DNA of 64,000 nt, taken from NCBI GenBank assembly GCA_002281755.1, contig NCHB01000001.1, forward strand, positions 62,001-126,000, given 5' to 3'. The position numbers and the translations under genes are program-made. How positions within the stretch are numbered: position 1 is the first letter of the stretch; every line of letters begins with the position of its first letter. Under the pieces are notes generated by a model that ran no database searches, was not told the DNA's origin, and worked only from the letters and a program-made list of their open reading frames with translations. Origin of the DNA: Sulfurovum sp. 16-42-52. GTDB lineage: Bacteria > Campylobacterota > Campylobacteria > Campylobacterales > Sulfurovaceae. Of the stretch, positions 36,144-46,104 are shown in pieces.

Positions 36144-36884
36144 TTGAAAAATTTGGTTGCTTACATTACGACAGGGTTTCCTTCTTTGGAATTTACAGTA
36201 GATGCTGCTTTGGCTTTAGCTGAAGCCGGTGTTGATACACTTGAACTGGGTATGCCTTTTTCTGACCCTGTTGCTGATGGGCCGGTTATTGAAAAAGCCA
36301 ATCTCAAAGCACTCGAAAATGGCTTTAAACTCTCACATCTTTTTGAAGTCTCCGCACAGATAACTCCGCACATCGATACACTGTGGATGGGCTACTTTAA
36401 CCCTTTCTACCACAGAGGTATGGACACTTTCATCACTGAAGCCAAAAAAGCCGGTGTGGGCGGCTTCATTATCCCTGACCTTCCTTTTGAAGAGGCTGCA
36501 CCTTACAAACAGGGCATCGAAGCTGCAGGACTTTCACTCATCGATTTTATAGCACCGACCGACTCAGAAGCACGCATACAAACCATTGTCTCACAGGCAC
36601 AAAAGTTTATCTATCTGGTTGCCTATGCCGGTATCACGGGGGCTGGAAAAAGTGAAGAGCTGCAACCCATCATTACCAACATCAAAAAATACAGCGACAC
36701 TCCCGTTTATGTAGGCTTTGGTGTCGATGAGCACACAGCGAAAGAGAAAGCAAAAGGGGCTGACGGGGTTATCGTCGGTTCTGCATTTGTCAAAATCTTG
36801 CTCGATGACCATCTCAGCGACACACAAAAAATAAACAAAATTGCTGTTATTGCCAAAGAAATAAAAGAAAAAATCAACACATAA
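36144..36884 (+). CDS. trpA: Tryptophan synthase alpha subunit
   Basis: Cleaves indole-3-glycerol phosphate to indole and G3P for TrpB. LELGMPFSDPVADGPVIEKAN holds the catalytic Glu and Asp; GVGGFIIPDLPFEE, YLVAYAGITGAGK and YVGFGVDE follow. 246 aa, normal. The start codon is TTG. TrpB is not in the window, so the trp genes are dispersed. It lies 3 bases before mgtE. Confidence 0.94.
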   Translation: MKNLVAYITTGFPSLEFTVDAALALAEAGVDTLELGMPFSDPVADGPVIEKANLKALENGFKLSHLFEVSAQITPHIDTLWMGYFNPFYHRGMDTFITEAKKAGVGGFIIPDLPFEEAAPYKQGIEAAGLSLIDFIAPTDSEARIQTIVSQAQKFIYLVAYAGITGAGKSEELQPIITNIKKYSDTPVYVGFGVDEHTAKEKAKGADGVIVGSAFVKILLDDHLSDTQKINKIAVIAKEIKEKINT

Positions 36885-36887
36885 CTG

Positions 36888-38233
36888 ATGGACATCCAAG
36901 CAATAGATTTGTATCTTCAAAAACTGCAAGAGGGTGTCACACTTCATAACACTGTACATGATGCCGATATGGCAGACTATCTTGAAGAGGTCAAACATCA
37001 GGACATAGAGAAGTTTTTTGCCTATCTTGACTCCCTTCCGCTTAAACTCAAAGCAGACACACTCATGGAGTTGCCCGTACCCTTCCAAATAGATTTCATC
37101 CTAGCCCATGACGCTGACAATTTGGCAGAAATCATCGAAGTGATGGAGAGTGACGATGGTGCTGATTTTGTCCAAGCGACACACAAAACAGATCCTAAAA
37201 AAGCAAAAGAACTTTTAAAACGTCTCAAAAATCAAACGCAAGAGACCATTGAAAAGCTGATGCACTATCAAAGCAATGAAGCGGGTTCTGTGATGCAAAC
37301 AGAGCTTTTTCAGGTCTCGAACCAAAAGCGTGTCGCTGATGCCATTCTTGCCTTGAGGGTTTTGAAACAAAAAAATATTGGTTCAGTTCACAATCTTTTT
37401 GTCACCGATGAGACAGGAAAATTTATCAACACAATAGGACTTGACAATCTCCTCTTGGAAGGAAAAGAGGCTTTTTTGGATGAGATTATCAAAAAACTCC
37501 CCACGTCCCATAGTGTCTGCGCCCATGATTCCATAGAAAAAGCGCTTCAAACCATAGAAAAATACGATATCGCTTCACTCGCAGTGGTTGATGCCAAAGG
37601 TACACTTCTAGGCAGAATCACCCATGATGATGCCCTGGATATGACACAAAAACGTGCAACACAACAGATTTACAACCTGAATAATGTCAGTAAAGACGAA
37701 GAACTGCATGAGAGTTTTGGCAAAACCACCCAAACAAGAACCCTTTGGCTGAGCATCAACCTGCTTAATGCCATCATTGCTTCCTTGGTCATTGGTATTT
37801 TTGAAGAGACGCTCGCAGCTGTGATTGCCTTGGCGGTACTCATGCCGATTGTGGCAAACATGGCAGGCACTGCTTCGGTACAGACTATGACGGTTACGGT
37901 GCGTCAGATGGCTCTTGGACAGATCAGTTTTCATCGTTTAAAACCTGTTTTTGTCAAAGAGCTCACCATGGCTGTTATTAACGGAGTATGGTTTGGTATC
38001 ATCAGTGCCATGGTTGCCCAAGTATGGTTTGAACAAACCCCTATTGCTGTCTCTATTGGTTTATCTATGTTCGTGAGTTTTCTCTTTGCAGGCATTCTGG
38101 CACGAGCGTCCCTCTTCTTATCAAAAAAGCTGGCTTTGATCCTGCTGTTGCAAGTTCGGTGATTGTCATTACCCTCATAGACATTATTGGTTTTTTTAGT
38201 TTTCTCTCTTTTGCTGAAATCATTGTACTGTAA
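36888..38233 (+). pseudogene. mgtE: Magnesium transporter MgtE, frameshifted near the C-terminus
   Basis: N-terminal MgtE domain (about 20-125), two CBS domains (about 130-255) and a five-helix membrane domain. The frame beginning at 36888 stops at 38162 after 424 aa in an unusual run. Another frame continues with PLLIKKAGFDPAVASS and the typical last helix, ending at 38233. One extra G at the GG of 38099-38100 would join them (ILGTSVPLL), giving about 448 aa. As read, the last pore helix is lost, so the protein is probably inactive. It could be real decay, phase variation or a sequence error. Confidence 0.85.
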
Positions 38234-38312
38234 ACAAACAATCTGACATTAAAACGCGTTTGCACACATACCAAGTAAAGCCATCGTTCTCAAAACTTCA
38301 TTAAAGAAAGTG

Positions 38313-38327
38313 GGAGTATAATACTCC
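38313..38327 (+). promoter_or_regulatory. Palindrome centred on a TATAAT before lgt
   Basis: GGAGTATAATACTCC is a perfect 7-base inverted repeat around a central A, and it contains TATAAT (38317-38322). It sits 26 bases before the lgt start. It may be a promoter under a bound repressor, or a small hairpin; the -35 is not clear. Confidence 0.4.
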
Positions 38328-38352
38328 TCATTACAAAAAGGCTAATATCACC

Positions 38353-39138
38353 ATGGAACACCTTATCTGGAATGTCAACCCCAATATCTTAGAGCTAGGC
38401 AGTCTACAGCTTCGTTGGTACGGAGTCTTGTTTGTAGGGTCTTTTTTTATCGGTCTTTTAATCCTCCAATGGATCTATAAACGCGAAGGCAAAGATCCGG
38501 CTTCACTGGATCAACTTCTGATCTATGTCATGGTCGGTGCGGTAGTCGGTTCACGTTTGGTGCATTGTCTCTTTTATGAACCTGATTTTTATCTTTCCCA
38601 TCCTTTAGAGATCCTCAAAGTATGGAAAGGCGGGCTTGCTAGTCACGGTGGTTTGGCAGGGGTGCTTCTTGCCTTGTATCTGTTTTCTAAACGCTACGAT
38701 ACACCCTATATGTGGCTACTCTCCCGTATCGCCATCCCTGGAGCGCTTACTGCAGCATGTGTGCGCTTTGGCAATCTTTTTAACTCTGAAATCCTCGGAC
38801 TTCCCTCGCAACTGCCTTGGGCAATAGTCTTTGAGCGCGTAGACCTCATCCCAAGACACCCCGTACAGCTCTATGAAGCCCTGAGCTACCTTGTCATCTT
38901 GGCGATACTCTTAGTCATTTACCGTAGGGTAAGCCCTGCTTTTGCCACCAAAATCCTGCCGGGTACTTTTTTGGTCTTGGTCTTTGTTGCGCGGTTTTTG
39001 CTCGAATACACCAAAACCAAACAAGAAGCGTACACGCTAGATATCCCTTTTAGCACCGGTCAGCTTCTAAGCATCCCCTACATCCTCCTTGGCATCCTAT
39101 GGATGATATGGGCATTTAAAAGCAAACGCGAGGCGTAG
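38353..39138 (+). CDS. lgt: Prolipoprotein diacylglyceryl transferase
   Basis: Inner-membrane enzyme that adds diacylglycerol to the lipobox cysteine; needed by the lipoprotein encoded at 16.2 kb. Seven membrane segments in 261 aa. LRWYGVLFVGSF, SHGGLAGVLLAL (essential His), RFGNLFNSEILGLPS (the RxGNxxNxE signature) and HPVQLYEAL are present. It starts 2 bases before the dehydratase-activase gene after its own stop. Confidence 0.95.
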   Translation: MEHLIWNVNPNILELGSLQLRWYGVLFVGSFFIGLLILQWIYKREGKDPASLDQLLIYVMVGAVVGSRLVHCLFYEPDFYLSHPLEILKVWKGGLASHGGLAGVLLALYLFSKRYDTPYMWLLSRIAIPGALTAACVRFGNLFNSEILGLPSQLPWAIVFERVDLIPRHPVQLYEALSYLVILAILLVIYRRVSPAFATKILPGTFLVLVFVARFLLEYTKTKQEAYTLDIPFSTGQLLSIPYILLGILWMIWAFKSKREA

Positions 39139-39140
39139 CC

Positions 39141-42100
39141 ATGACCCAACCGCTTAGGTACAGATATACACTGGGGATAGACATAGGCTCTACCACAGTC
39201 AAATACGTTGTATGTGACGAAAACTTCCATATCGTAGCAAAAGCCTACACCGCGCACGATACCAAACAGGCACCCACCCTTCTAAAACTCCTTGAAGAAC
39301 TCTCCCATACCCACTCCGATGTCTACCACAAGATAGACAAAGTCTATATCACAGGTTCAGGTGCCTCACGCATCGCACCGACCATCAACGCACGTTTTGT
39401 CCAAGAGGTCAATGCCGTAGTGCTAGCCGTTGAACATCTACACCCCGATGTACGCGCAGTCATAGAATTGGGCGGACAAGATGCCAAGATCATGCACTTT
39501 AAAGAAAGTGAAGACGGCAGAAAGTCGGTTCTAAGTTCCATGAACGACAAGTGTGCCTCCGGTACAGGTGCTACCATAGAAAAATGCACGATGAAAGTCG
39601 GTATGGCGAGTGAAGAGATACAGAAGTTGCGTTTTGAAACCGACAAACTGCATCATGTTGCCGCCAAATGCGGTGTATTTGCAGAAACCGACATCGTAAA
39701 CCTCGTCAAAACCTCCGTACCCTCCAATGAAATCATGAACTCTCTTGCAGATGCCATCGTGATGCAAAACCTTACGGTGCTTACTCGGGGGAATACCCTT
39801 ATGCCTAAAGTCTTACTGCTTGGTGGCCCCAATACTTACCTGCCCTTTTTGCAGGAGTGCTGGCGTATGCGCATTACTGAGCTTTGGGATGAACGGGGCA
39901 TTGTTTATGACAAAGAGTCTATCGATAAACTCATCATCGTGCCTCAAAATGCCCAGTATTACGCAGCTTTAGGTGCGGTCATCTTCGGTGAAGGAGAAGC
40001 CAATAACGACAAACCTTTTGCAGGTCTTATCCAACTCAAAACGCTGGTTGAGAGTGGAGGCATGACACAAAATGAAAACACCGATGCGCCTTTAGTCACC
40101 TCTGCTGAGGAGTTGTCGGCTTTTAAAGATGCTTATACCATCAAGCCTTTCGTACCGCCTGTACTCACCCAAAAAACCACTTGCTTTTTGGGCATAGACG
40201 GCGGTTCCACCTCTTCTAAAGCCGTTTTGTGTGATGCACAGGGAGAGATGTTACTCAAAGTCTATCAGCTCTCAAAAGGCAATCCCATTGTCGATACTTT
40301 GGAACTCCTGAACAAAATACAAGCCCAAGACCCGCATGGCTTTTATGATGTGCAAGGCTTAGGAGTGACAGGGTATGCGGCTGATGTACTCGGAGGGGCA
40401 CTTGGGGCAGATGCCAACATCATCGAAACCATCGCCCACATGAAGTCGGCACAAAAAGCCTTTGGGGACGACATCAACGTCATTTGTGATATAGGGGGAC
40501 AGGACATCAAAGTGCTTTTTATGGAAAATGGCATGATGAAAAACTTCCGTCTCTCCAACCAATGCTCTGCAGGAAACGGTACACTGCTTCAGTCCATGGC
40601 AAAACAGTTCGGTGTACCGGTTGAGAACTATGCCGATGTTGCTTTTTCTGCCACACAGGCACCGCTTTTTAACTATGGCTGTGCCGTGTTTTTAGATACC
40701 GACAGGGTAAACTTCCAAAAAGAAGGCTACAGCAAAGAAGAACTTTTTGCAGGCATCGCCAAAGTGCTTCCTAAAAATGTCTGGCAGTACGTCGTGCAAG
40801 CACCTAACTTAGCTGCCTTTGGCGACCACTTTGTACTGCAAGGCGGCACACAGTACAATCAAGCCGCACTCAAAGCCCAAGTGGACTACATCAAAGACAA
40901 AGTGCCTCATGCCAGAGTTGATGTCCACCCCCATCCGGGTGAAGCTGGTGCATACGGTGCGGCGATAGAAGCCAAAGATGTCGTGGCACACAGAGGCTAT
41001 GCGACGTTTGTGGGAATGCAAGAAGCCCTGCAAATGACCTTTACTTCCAGAACCGATGAGAGTACACGCTGCAATTTTTGCAGTATCAACTGTTCACGTA
41101 CTTTCATCGACACACAAACACCTTCATCCGCCTCTGTACGCTACATCGCAGGCTTCTCTTGTGAAGAAGGTACGGTTGAGTCACATGAAGCACTGAGAGT
41201 TCTCAAAGAGAGCCGAAAAGGCTTACAGTCCACGACACCCAATCTTGTCAAAAAAGAATCCACCGCTCTTTTTGCACCGACCTACACACTCGAACCAAAA
41301 CCCGATGCTTCCACCCAACTCAAAGAACAGCAGGTCAAAGTGACACTCAGAGGCTGGGGACCTACACTACGAAAAGAAGTGACAAGAAACTTTCAAGAGA
41401 GTAAACAAGAAGATAAAACCTATAGAGAAACCCTCCAAATCGCCATCCCCAAAGTACTCAATATCTACTCTTTGGCACCTTTTTTACGCACCTATCTTGA
41501 AGCACTGGGTCTGCATCCTTCACATATCCAATTTTCCGGATTTTCCAATGAAGATATGTTTTTGGAAGGGGCAAAGTACGGTTCAGTCGACTCCTGTTAC
41601 CCTGCCAAAGTAGCACAGTCTCATGTCTACTCCTTGCTCTATGATAAAAAATTTGCCAAGAAGCACTTTGATTATCTCTGGTTTCCTGCGGTGACCGAGT
41701 TGCCTGGATACGTCAAACACACCATGGGTCAGACTTCCTGTCCTATCATTTCGGGTACGCCAAAAGTGGTTTATTCTGCTTTTACGAAAGAACGCAACCT
41801 GTTTGCAGAAAAAGGCATCAACTATGTAGAAGATGCACTCAATTTTGACAACAAAGCGTTGCTCAAAAAACAACTTTTTGCTACATGGAAAGAAAAACTG
41901 CAAATAACCGAAGATGAAAACAACTGGGCAGTAGAGCAGGCATGGAAAGCTTTAGATAAAAATGATGCTGACATCATGAAAGAAGGGCGCAAAATCCTAG
42001 ATGATGCTGTAGCCAATAATGAGATAGTCATCCTGCTTCTAGGACGACCGTATCACAGCGACCCTGGACTTAATCATGAGATACTCGATGAGTTCCAGTC

Positions 42101-42521
42101 TTTGGGCTTCAAGAGCATCTCCATGCGTGCTATCCCTAAGGACAAAGCATATTTGATGAGATATTTTGAGGAAGATGTTAAAAAAGGCTACATCGAGTCA
42201 CCGTATGATATACGAGATGTTTGGGCGGAGAACTTCTCCACCAACTCAGCACAAAAAGTATGGGCTGCCAAGTTTGCTGCGCGCCACCCCAATGTTGCTG
42301 TGCTCGATCTCTCTAGCTTTAAATGCGGACACGATGCGCCAACGTATGCTATCATCGACAAGATACTCGGTGCCAGTAGAACACCACACCTTACCCTGCA
42401 CGACATCGATGCCAACAAACCGGGCGGATCTATCAAGATACGTGTCAAAACTTTCGCCTATACACTAGAACAGTACCAAAAAAGATTAATACAATACCCA
42501 AAAGAGGAGAGTGTCGTATGA
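39141..42521 (+). CDS. Acyl-CoA dehydratase activase, double ASKHA plus DUF2229
   Basis: 1126 residues. Two BadFG/HgdC-type ATPase domains occur in tandem: the first starts LGIDIGSTTVKYVV (about 11) with NDKCASGTG, the second LGIDGGSTSSKAVL (about 350) with SNQCSAGNG. The cysteines in these motifs hold the [4Fe-4S] cluster at the dimer interface. The last 450 residues resemble DUF2229. Related proteins activate 2-hydroxyacyl-CoA dehydratases or benzoyl-CoA reductases by ATP-driven electron transfer. The stop overlaps the next gene as ATGA, so they are coupled. The true substrate is unknown. Confidence 0.88.
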   Translation: MTQPLRYRYTLGIDIGSTTVKYVVCDENFHIVAKAYTAHDTKQAPTLLKLLEELSHTHSDVYHKIDKVYITGSGASRIAPTINARFVQEVNAVVLAVEHLHPDVRAVIELGGQDAKIMHFKESEDGRKSVLSSMNDKCASGTGATIEKCTMKVGMASEEIQKLRFETDKLHHVAAKCGVFAETDIVNLVKTSVPSNEIMNSLADAIVMQNLTVLTRGNTLMPKVLLLGGPNTYLPFLQECWRMRITELWDERGIVYDKESIDKLIIVPQNAQYYAALGAVIFGEGEANNDKPFAGLIQLKTLVESGGMTQNENTDAPLVTSAEELSAFKDAYTIKPFVPPVLTQKTTCFLGIDGGSTSSKAVLCDAQGEMLLKVYQLSKGNPIVDTLELLNKIQAQDPHGFYDVQGLGVTGYAADVLGGALGADANIIETIAHMKSAQKAFGDDINVICDIGGQDIKVLFMENGMMKNFRLSNQCSAGNGTLLQSMAKQFGVPVENYADVAFSATQAPLFNYGCAVFLDTDRVNFQKEGYSKEELFAGIAKVLPKNVWQYVVQAPNLAAFGDHFVLQGGTQYNQAALKAQVDYIKDKVPHARVDVHPHPGEAGAYGAAIEAKDVVAHRGYATFVGMQEALQMTFTSRTDESTRCNFCSINCSRTFIDTQTPSSASVRYIAGFSCEEGTVESHEALRVLKESRKGLQSTTPNLVKKESTALFAPTYTLEPKPDASTQLKEQQVKVTLRGWGPTLRKEVTRNFQESKQEDKTYRETLQIAIPKVLNIYSLAPFLRTYLEALGLHPSHIQFSGFSNEDMFLEGAKYGSVDSCYPAKVAQSHVYSLLYDKKFAKKHFDYLWFPAVTELPGYVKHTMGQTSCPIISGTPKVVYSAFTKERNLFAEKGINYVEDALNFDNKALLKKQLFATWKEKLQITEDENNWAVEQAWKALDKNDADIMKEGRKILDDAVANNEIVILLLGRPYHSDPGLNHEILDEFQSLGFKSISMRAIPKDKAYLMRYFEEDVKKGYIESPYDIRDVWAENFSTNSAQKVWAAKFAARHPNVAVLDLSSFKCGHDAPTYAIIDKILGASRTPHLTLHDIDANKPGGSIKIRVKTFAYTLEQYQKRLIQYPKEESVV

Positions 42522-44026
42522 GTGCAACTTGCAGCAGTATCAAACCCCAAGAACACAACGGTGACTTACAGTTTATCAATGCTACCCCCACACAGTGGAG
42601 AGATGTCCCCCAAAAAGCTATCAAATACGCGCCTAAAAGTGAGACGATTATGCTCTCAGGCGGACTTACCATCTTACAAGACCAGCTCATACAGGCTGCC
42701 CTTGTCTCTTTGGGTGAAAACTACATCTCCATGCCAAACCCCAACTTTGAATCCTTTCAAACCGGCAAAGCGTACGGCAACAGAGGGCAATGCAACCCTA
42801 CCTACTTTACCGTGGGCAACCTTGTGAAATACCTGCAAAACCTTCGTGACGAACAAGGACTCAGCTCGGAGGAGATTGTACAAAAGTATGTCTATATTAC
42901 CGCTGGTGGATGTGGACCGTGTCGCTTTGGTATGTATATCACAGAGTATAAAAAAGCCTTACGAGATGCCGGGTTTGAAGGCTTTCGTATCACCTCTTTT
43001 GAACATGATAAAGGCATCTTTCAAGGAGATGATATCGATGATGAGATACTCCAATTTACCCCTAAGTTTTTCATCACACTCATTAAGTCTGTCATCATCG
43101 GCGACATCATCAACCTGTTGGGATACAAGATGCGCCCTTATGAGTTGGAAGCAGGTAGCACAGACAAAGCGATAGAGGCTTGTAAAGAACTCATCTCAAA
43201 CGCATTTTTAGAGAAAAAAAGCCTTATAAAAGCGCTGTGGAACTGTCGAGGTGTGCTTGAAAAAGTAAAACTCAACCGTCTGCAGCCCAAAGCCAAAGTG
43301 ATGGTGATGGGTGAATTCTGGGCAGCAATGACAGAAGGAGACGGGAATTACAATCTCCACCGTTTCTTAGAAGCTGAAGGTGCCGAGTGCATCCCGCAAC
43401 CCATCATCAACCGTCTCATGCTCAGTATCTGGGAAGCCGAACGTGCCTTACATAAAAATGAGAATTTGCATGTAGAAAATGCCAAAAAAATAGATTTCAG
43501 CAACGTCAAAACAAGAGCTCTCATCAAACTGGGCAAAATAGCCATCAAAACCCATTTTACTATCTACGCCAAAGCCATTGGACTAGATGATTATGAAATC
43601 CCCAACATGGAGAAACTCGCAAGCCTGAGTAAAGACTACTACACCCTTGACTGCGAAGGGGGTGAAGGGCATTTGGAAGTGGCACACCTCATCGAATCTG
43701 TCAAAGAAAACATTTCCCACCTTGTTATCTCTGTCAAGCCCTTTGGGTGTATGCCCTCTTCTGCAGTATCTGATGGAGTACAGTCGCTTGTAACCAACCG
43801 CTTTCCAGAATCAAACTTTCTCTCCATAGAAACTTCAGGAGAGGGTGCGGCAAACTTTTACTCCCGTGTACAAATGGCACTTTTTAAAGCAAAACAGCTT
43901 GCCAAAGAAGAGTTTGAGAGCTTGGAACTACCAAAAGAAATACCGGCAAAGGTACACAACTACCTTTACCAGCCACACAATCAAAAAGCCGGAACTGCCG
44001 CGCAACTGTTAGCCAGCTTACGCTAG
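42518..44026 (+). CDS. 2-hydroxyacyl-CoA dehydratase-like protein (HgdB family)
   Basis: 502 residues with cysteines in conserved contexts (YITAGGCGPCRFGMY, SVKPFGCMPSSAVSDGV), as in the HGD-D superfamily that receives electrons from HgdC-type activases. In many bacteria the preceding gene and this one are a single polypeptide of about 1400 aa; here they are split with a 4-base overlap. Function is inferred only. Confidence 0.85.
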   Translation: MSATCSSIKPQEHNGDLQFINATPTQWRDVPQKAIKYAPKSETIMLSGGLTILQDQLIQAALVSLGENYISMPNPNFESFQTGKAYGNRGQCNPTYFTVGNLVKYLQNLRDEQGLSSEEIVQKYVYITAGGCGPCRFGMYITEYKKALRDAGFEGFRITSFEHDKGIFQGDDIDDEILQFTPKFFITLIKSVIIGDIINLLGYKMRPYELEAGSTDKAIEACKELISNAFLEKKSLIKALWNCRGVLEKVKLNRLQPKAKVMVMGEFWAAMTEGDGNYNLHRFLEAEGAECIPQPIINRLMLSIWEAERALHKNENLHVENAKKIDFSNVKTRALIKLGKIAIKTHFTIYAKAIGLDDYEIPNMEKLASLSKDYYTLDCEGGEGHLEVAHLIESVKENISHLVISVKPFGCMPSSAVSDGVQSLVTNRFPESNFLSIETSGEGAANFYSRVQMALFKAKQLAKEEFESLELPKEIPAKVHNYLYQPHNQKAGTAAQLLASLR

Positions 44027-44039
44027 CTAACACACCCTA

Positions 44040-44068
44040 TTGACAAAGCGATACAAAAGTATTACAAT
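44040..44068 (+). promoter_or_regulatory. Sigma-70 promoter of ssrA
   Basis: TTGACA (44040-44045), 17-base spacer, TACAAT (44063-44068). It is the best full promoter in the window and lies 41 bases before the mature 5' end of tmRNA, leaving a short leader for RNase P to remove. Confidence 0.75.
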
Positions 44069-44108
44069 TGCAGACTTTCTAGCTTGATACATCAAGAAAG
44101 AATAGTAT

Positions 44109-44483
44109 GGGGGTGACCTGGTTTCGACTGGAGTAGTCGGGGTCATGTGCATGTCGGACTGAGCATTTCCGTTACGCGGCTCACACGCATTTAAACGCAA
44201 ACAACACAGATTATCGTCCAGCTTACGCAGTAGCGTAAGTCCTTAACCCCGCTAACGCGGTGGACTGCTTCGCCGATGAGTGTCATCTTAACCGGAGTTT
44301 GAAGTATAACATCTGATGACTATGCCCCGTGGAAGCTACGCCACAGGGTGAGAATCTTAGCTCGTCTTGTAAAGTTTTGAGTGTGGTACAAAGCAAGATT
44401 AAACCTAACAACACTGCCTAAGCATGTAGAGTCATGGTTCTATCTATTTTAGGACAGGGGTTCGATCCCCCTCACCTCCACCA
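44109..44483 (+). ncRNA. ssrA: tmRNA
   Basis: Rescues stalled ribosomes by trans-translation. The 5' end GGGGGTGACC and the 3' end CACCTCC plus A and encoded CCA form the tRNA-like acceptor (7 pairs, one G-U). The T arm GGTTCGATCC is present. The tag frame at 44197-44238 encodes ANNTDYRPAYAVA and a TAA stop; a similar tag (ANNVKFAPAYAKAA) is known in C. jejuni. The last residues AVA instead of AKAA are a small departure. The size of 375 nt is normal. Confidence 0.95.
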
Positions 44484-44562
44484 ATTCACTTCACAATCAA
44501 ATCCTACAAAGTGCTTAAATGTTATACTTATCTCATCATGTTATACATAAAAGAGAAAACTC

Positions 44563-45039
44563 GTGAAAAAAACCCAACTACCCAAAGATAGACTTTTAAA
44601 AGAAATATTGCAGGAAATCTCAAATGAACATGATGGAAGCAACTCTAGACTTTCAAATGAGACAATAAAATCCCGTACACCCAAAACAGCACTTGTCAAA
44701 TGGGTTGAAAATAGTGTAATTGTTTTGCTTGTGGTATTGATAGTCTTTGTGGTGTTTTATCCGAGAAACACGACAAAACCTGCTCAATCTAAAGAGTCCA
44801 ATCAGAGCCAAACCAAAGTGATAAAAACAAACGAAATCAAAACTGAAAATATACCTGTACCAAAGAGTGTGACACAAGAGGTTCTTCCTAAAGAGACTAT
44901 AAACGAAAAACCTACCAAAATCATACTTGAAGAAGAGACAAAACCAAACAAAAAAGCAAAAGAAGTCTTAATGCCTGAAAAAACCCAGACAGAAAGAGAA
45001 ATCGCCAAAGAAAAACTGAGGCAGCAGTTACGAAACTAA
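44563..45039 (+). CDS. Single-pass membrane protein, unknown, 158 aa
   Basis: Not recognised. An N-terminal cytoplasmic part with a charged amphipathic helix (1-45), one membrane segment (about 50-68), then a Lys/Glu-rich tail of about 90 residues with predicted coil and helix (ending [13 protein letters not shown]). The start codon is GTG at 44563; GTTATACT and GTTATACAT direct repeats lie upstream. It overlaps the convergent alr gene by 4 bases. Confidence 0.7.
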   Translation: MKKTQLPKDRLLKEILQEISNEHDGSNSRLSNETIKSRTPKTALVKWVENSVIVLLVVLIVFVVFYPRNTTKPAQSKESNQSQTKVIKTNEIKTENIPVPKSVTQEVLPKETINEKPTKIILEEETKPNKKAKEVLMPEKTQTEREIAKEKLRQQLRN

Positions 45040-46040
45040 ATGATGATTTTAGGAATGTCGCTTGCCAATGCAGTGGTTATCTCGTAAGAGATGGTATTAA
45101 ACTGTGTGGCAGCTTTTTTCGCATCATTCATCACACACACAACCTCTTTGTCTGACTCAAGGGCTATAAAATCCATAGAGACACGCCCGAGTATCGGTAG
45201 CCCTTCACTCGTCACATAAGGCTGTGTGGCATCACCCCTGCACCATCCGTCTCCGTAGCCTAAATCATAGGTTGAGACTAGCATCTCTCTGGGTGCCACA
45301 AACACACCACCATAGCCTACCCGCTCACCTGCTTTGATGACTCTGCTTGCTACTTTTTTGGCATACAAAGATAATACCGGTTTAAGCTCCAAAACATCAA
45401 ACACAGAGGGAAATTCATGGTATCCGTAGGCGGCGATGCCGACACGCACAAGGTCTTCATCAAAATGCTTAACACGAAGGATAGCAGCTGAGTTGTGTGA
45501 GTGTGTTCTGACATCTGAAAACCCCGCTTCTTTTACCCTTTTTTTAACCGTTTCAAACTGTTTTTGTTGCCAAAAAAACTCTGAACTGAGCTCGTCGCTG
45601 CTTCGGTAATGGGTCATCACACCGACAAGCTTTAAGTCTTGGGTTTTGATACGTGCAAGCGCATCGTCCAGCTCGTGGAGAGCTATGCCGTTACGGTGCA
45701 TACCTGTATCGACTTTGAGTTCTACCTTTGCGCCTTTTGGGGCTTGCAGGATGGCTTGCAGAGAGTTGAGCGCAAAAGAACACACATTATCGGCTACAAT
45801 CTCTCCACCCAAAACCAAAATAGTCTCAAACAGTGTTCTGATACGACTTGCTTCAGCAAAGTTTCTTACCACCGCATGCCTGATGCCAAACTCACACGCC
45901 AGACCTGCCATAAGCTCCAATCCATGCCCGTAGGCGTTGTCTTTGAGTACGATGGCTATCTTCTCTTTTGAGCCAGTTTTTAGCGCAATTTGGCTAAGAT
46001 TATGATGGAAATTTTGTCTGTTTAGTGTGATGAATGCCAT
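45036..46040 (-). CDS. alr: Alanine racemase
   Basis: PLP enzyme producing D-alanine for peptidoglycan. [17 protein letters not shown] (about 28-44) carries the PLP lysine. [15 protein letters not shown] and [14 protein letters not shown], the tyrosine-containing second signature, are present. The 334 residues are slightly short for the family. It is divergent from aguA. Confidence 0.93.
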   Translation of the reverse strand: MAFITLNRQNFHHNLSQIALKTGSKEKIAIVLKDNAYGHGLELMAGLACEFGIRHAVVRNFAEASRIRTLFETILVLGGEIVADNVCSFALNSLQAILQAPKGAKVELKVDTGMHRNGIALHELDDALARIKTQDLKLVGVMTHYRSSDELSSEFFWQQKQFETVKKRVKEAGFSDVRTHSHNSAAILRVKHFDEDLVRVGIAAYGYHEFPSVFDVLELKPVLSLYAKKVASRVIKAGERVGYGGVFVAPREMLVSTYDLGYGDGWCRGDATQPYVTSEGLPILGRVSMDFIALESDKEVVCVMNDAKKAATQFNTISYEITTALASDIPKIII

Positions 46041-46104
46041 GCAGGATTATACAACAAAAATGAATAATTTACGAGAACTTAAGGCTCACAAAGGAGAACT
46101 TACT

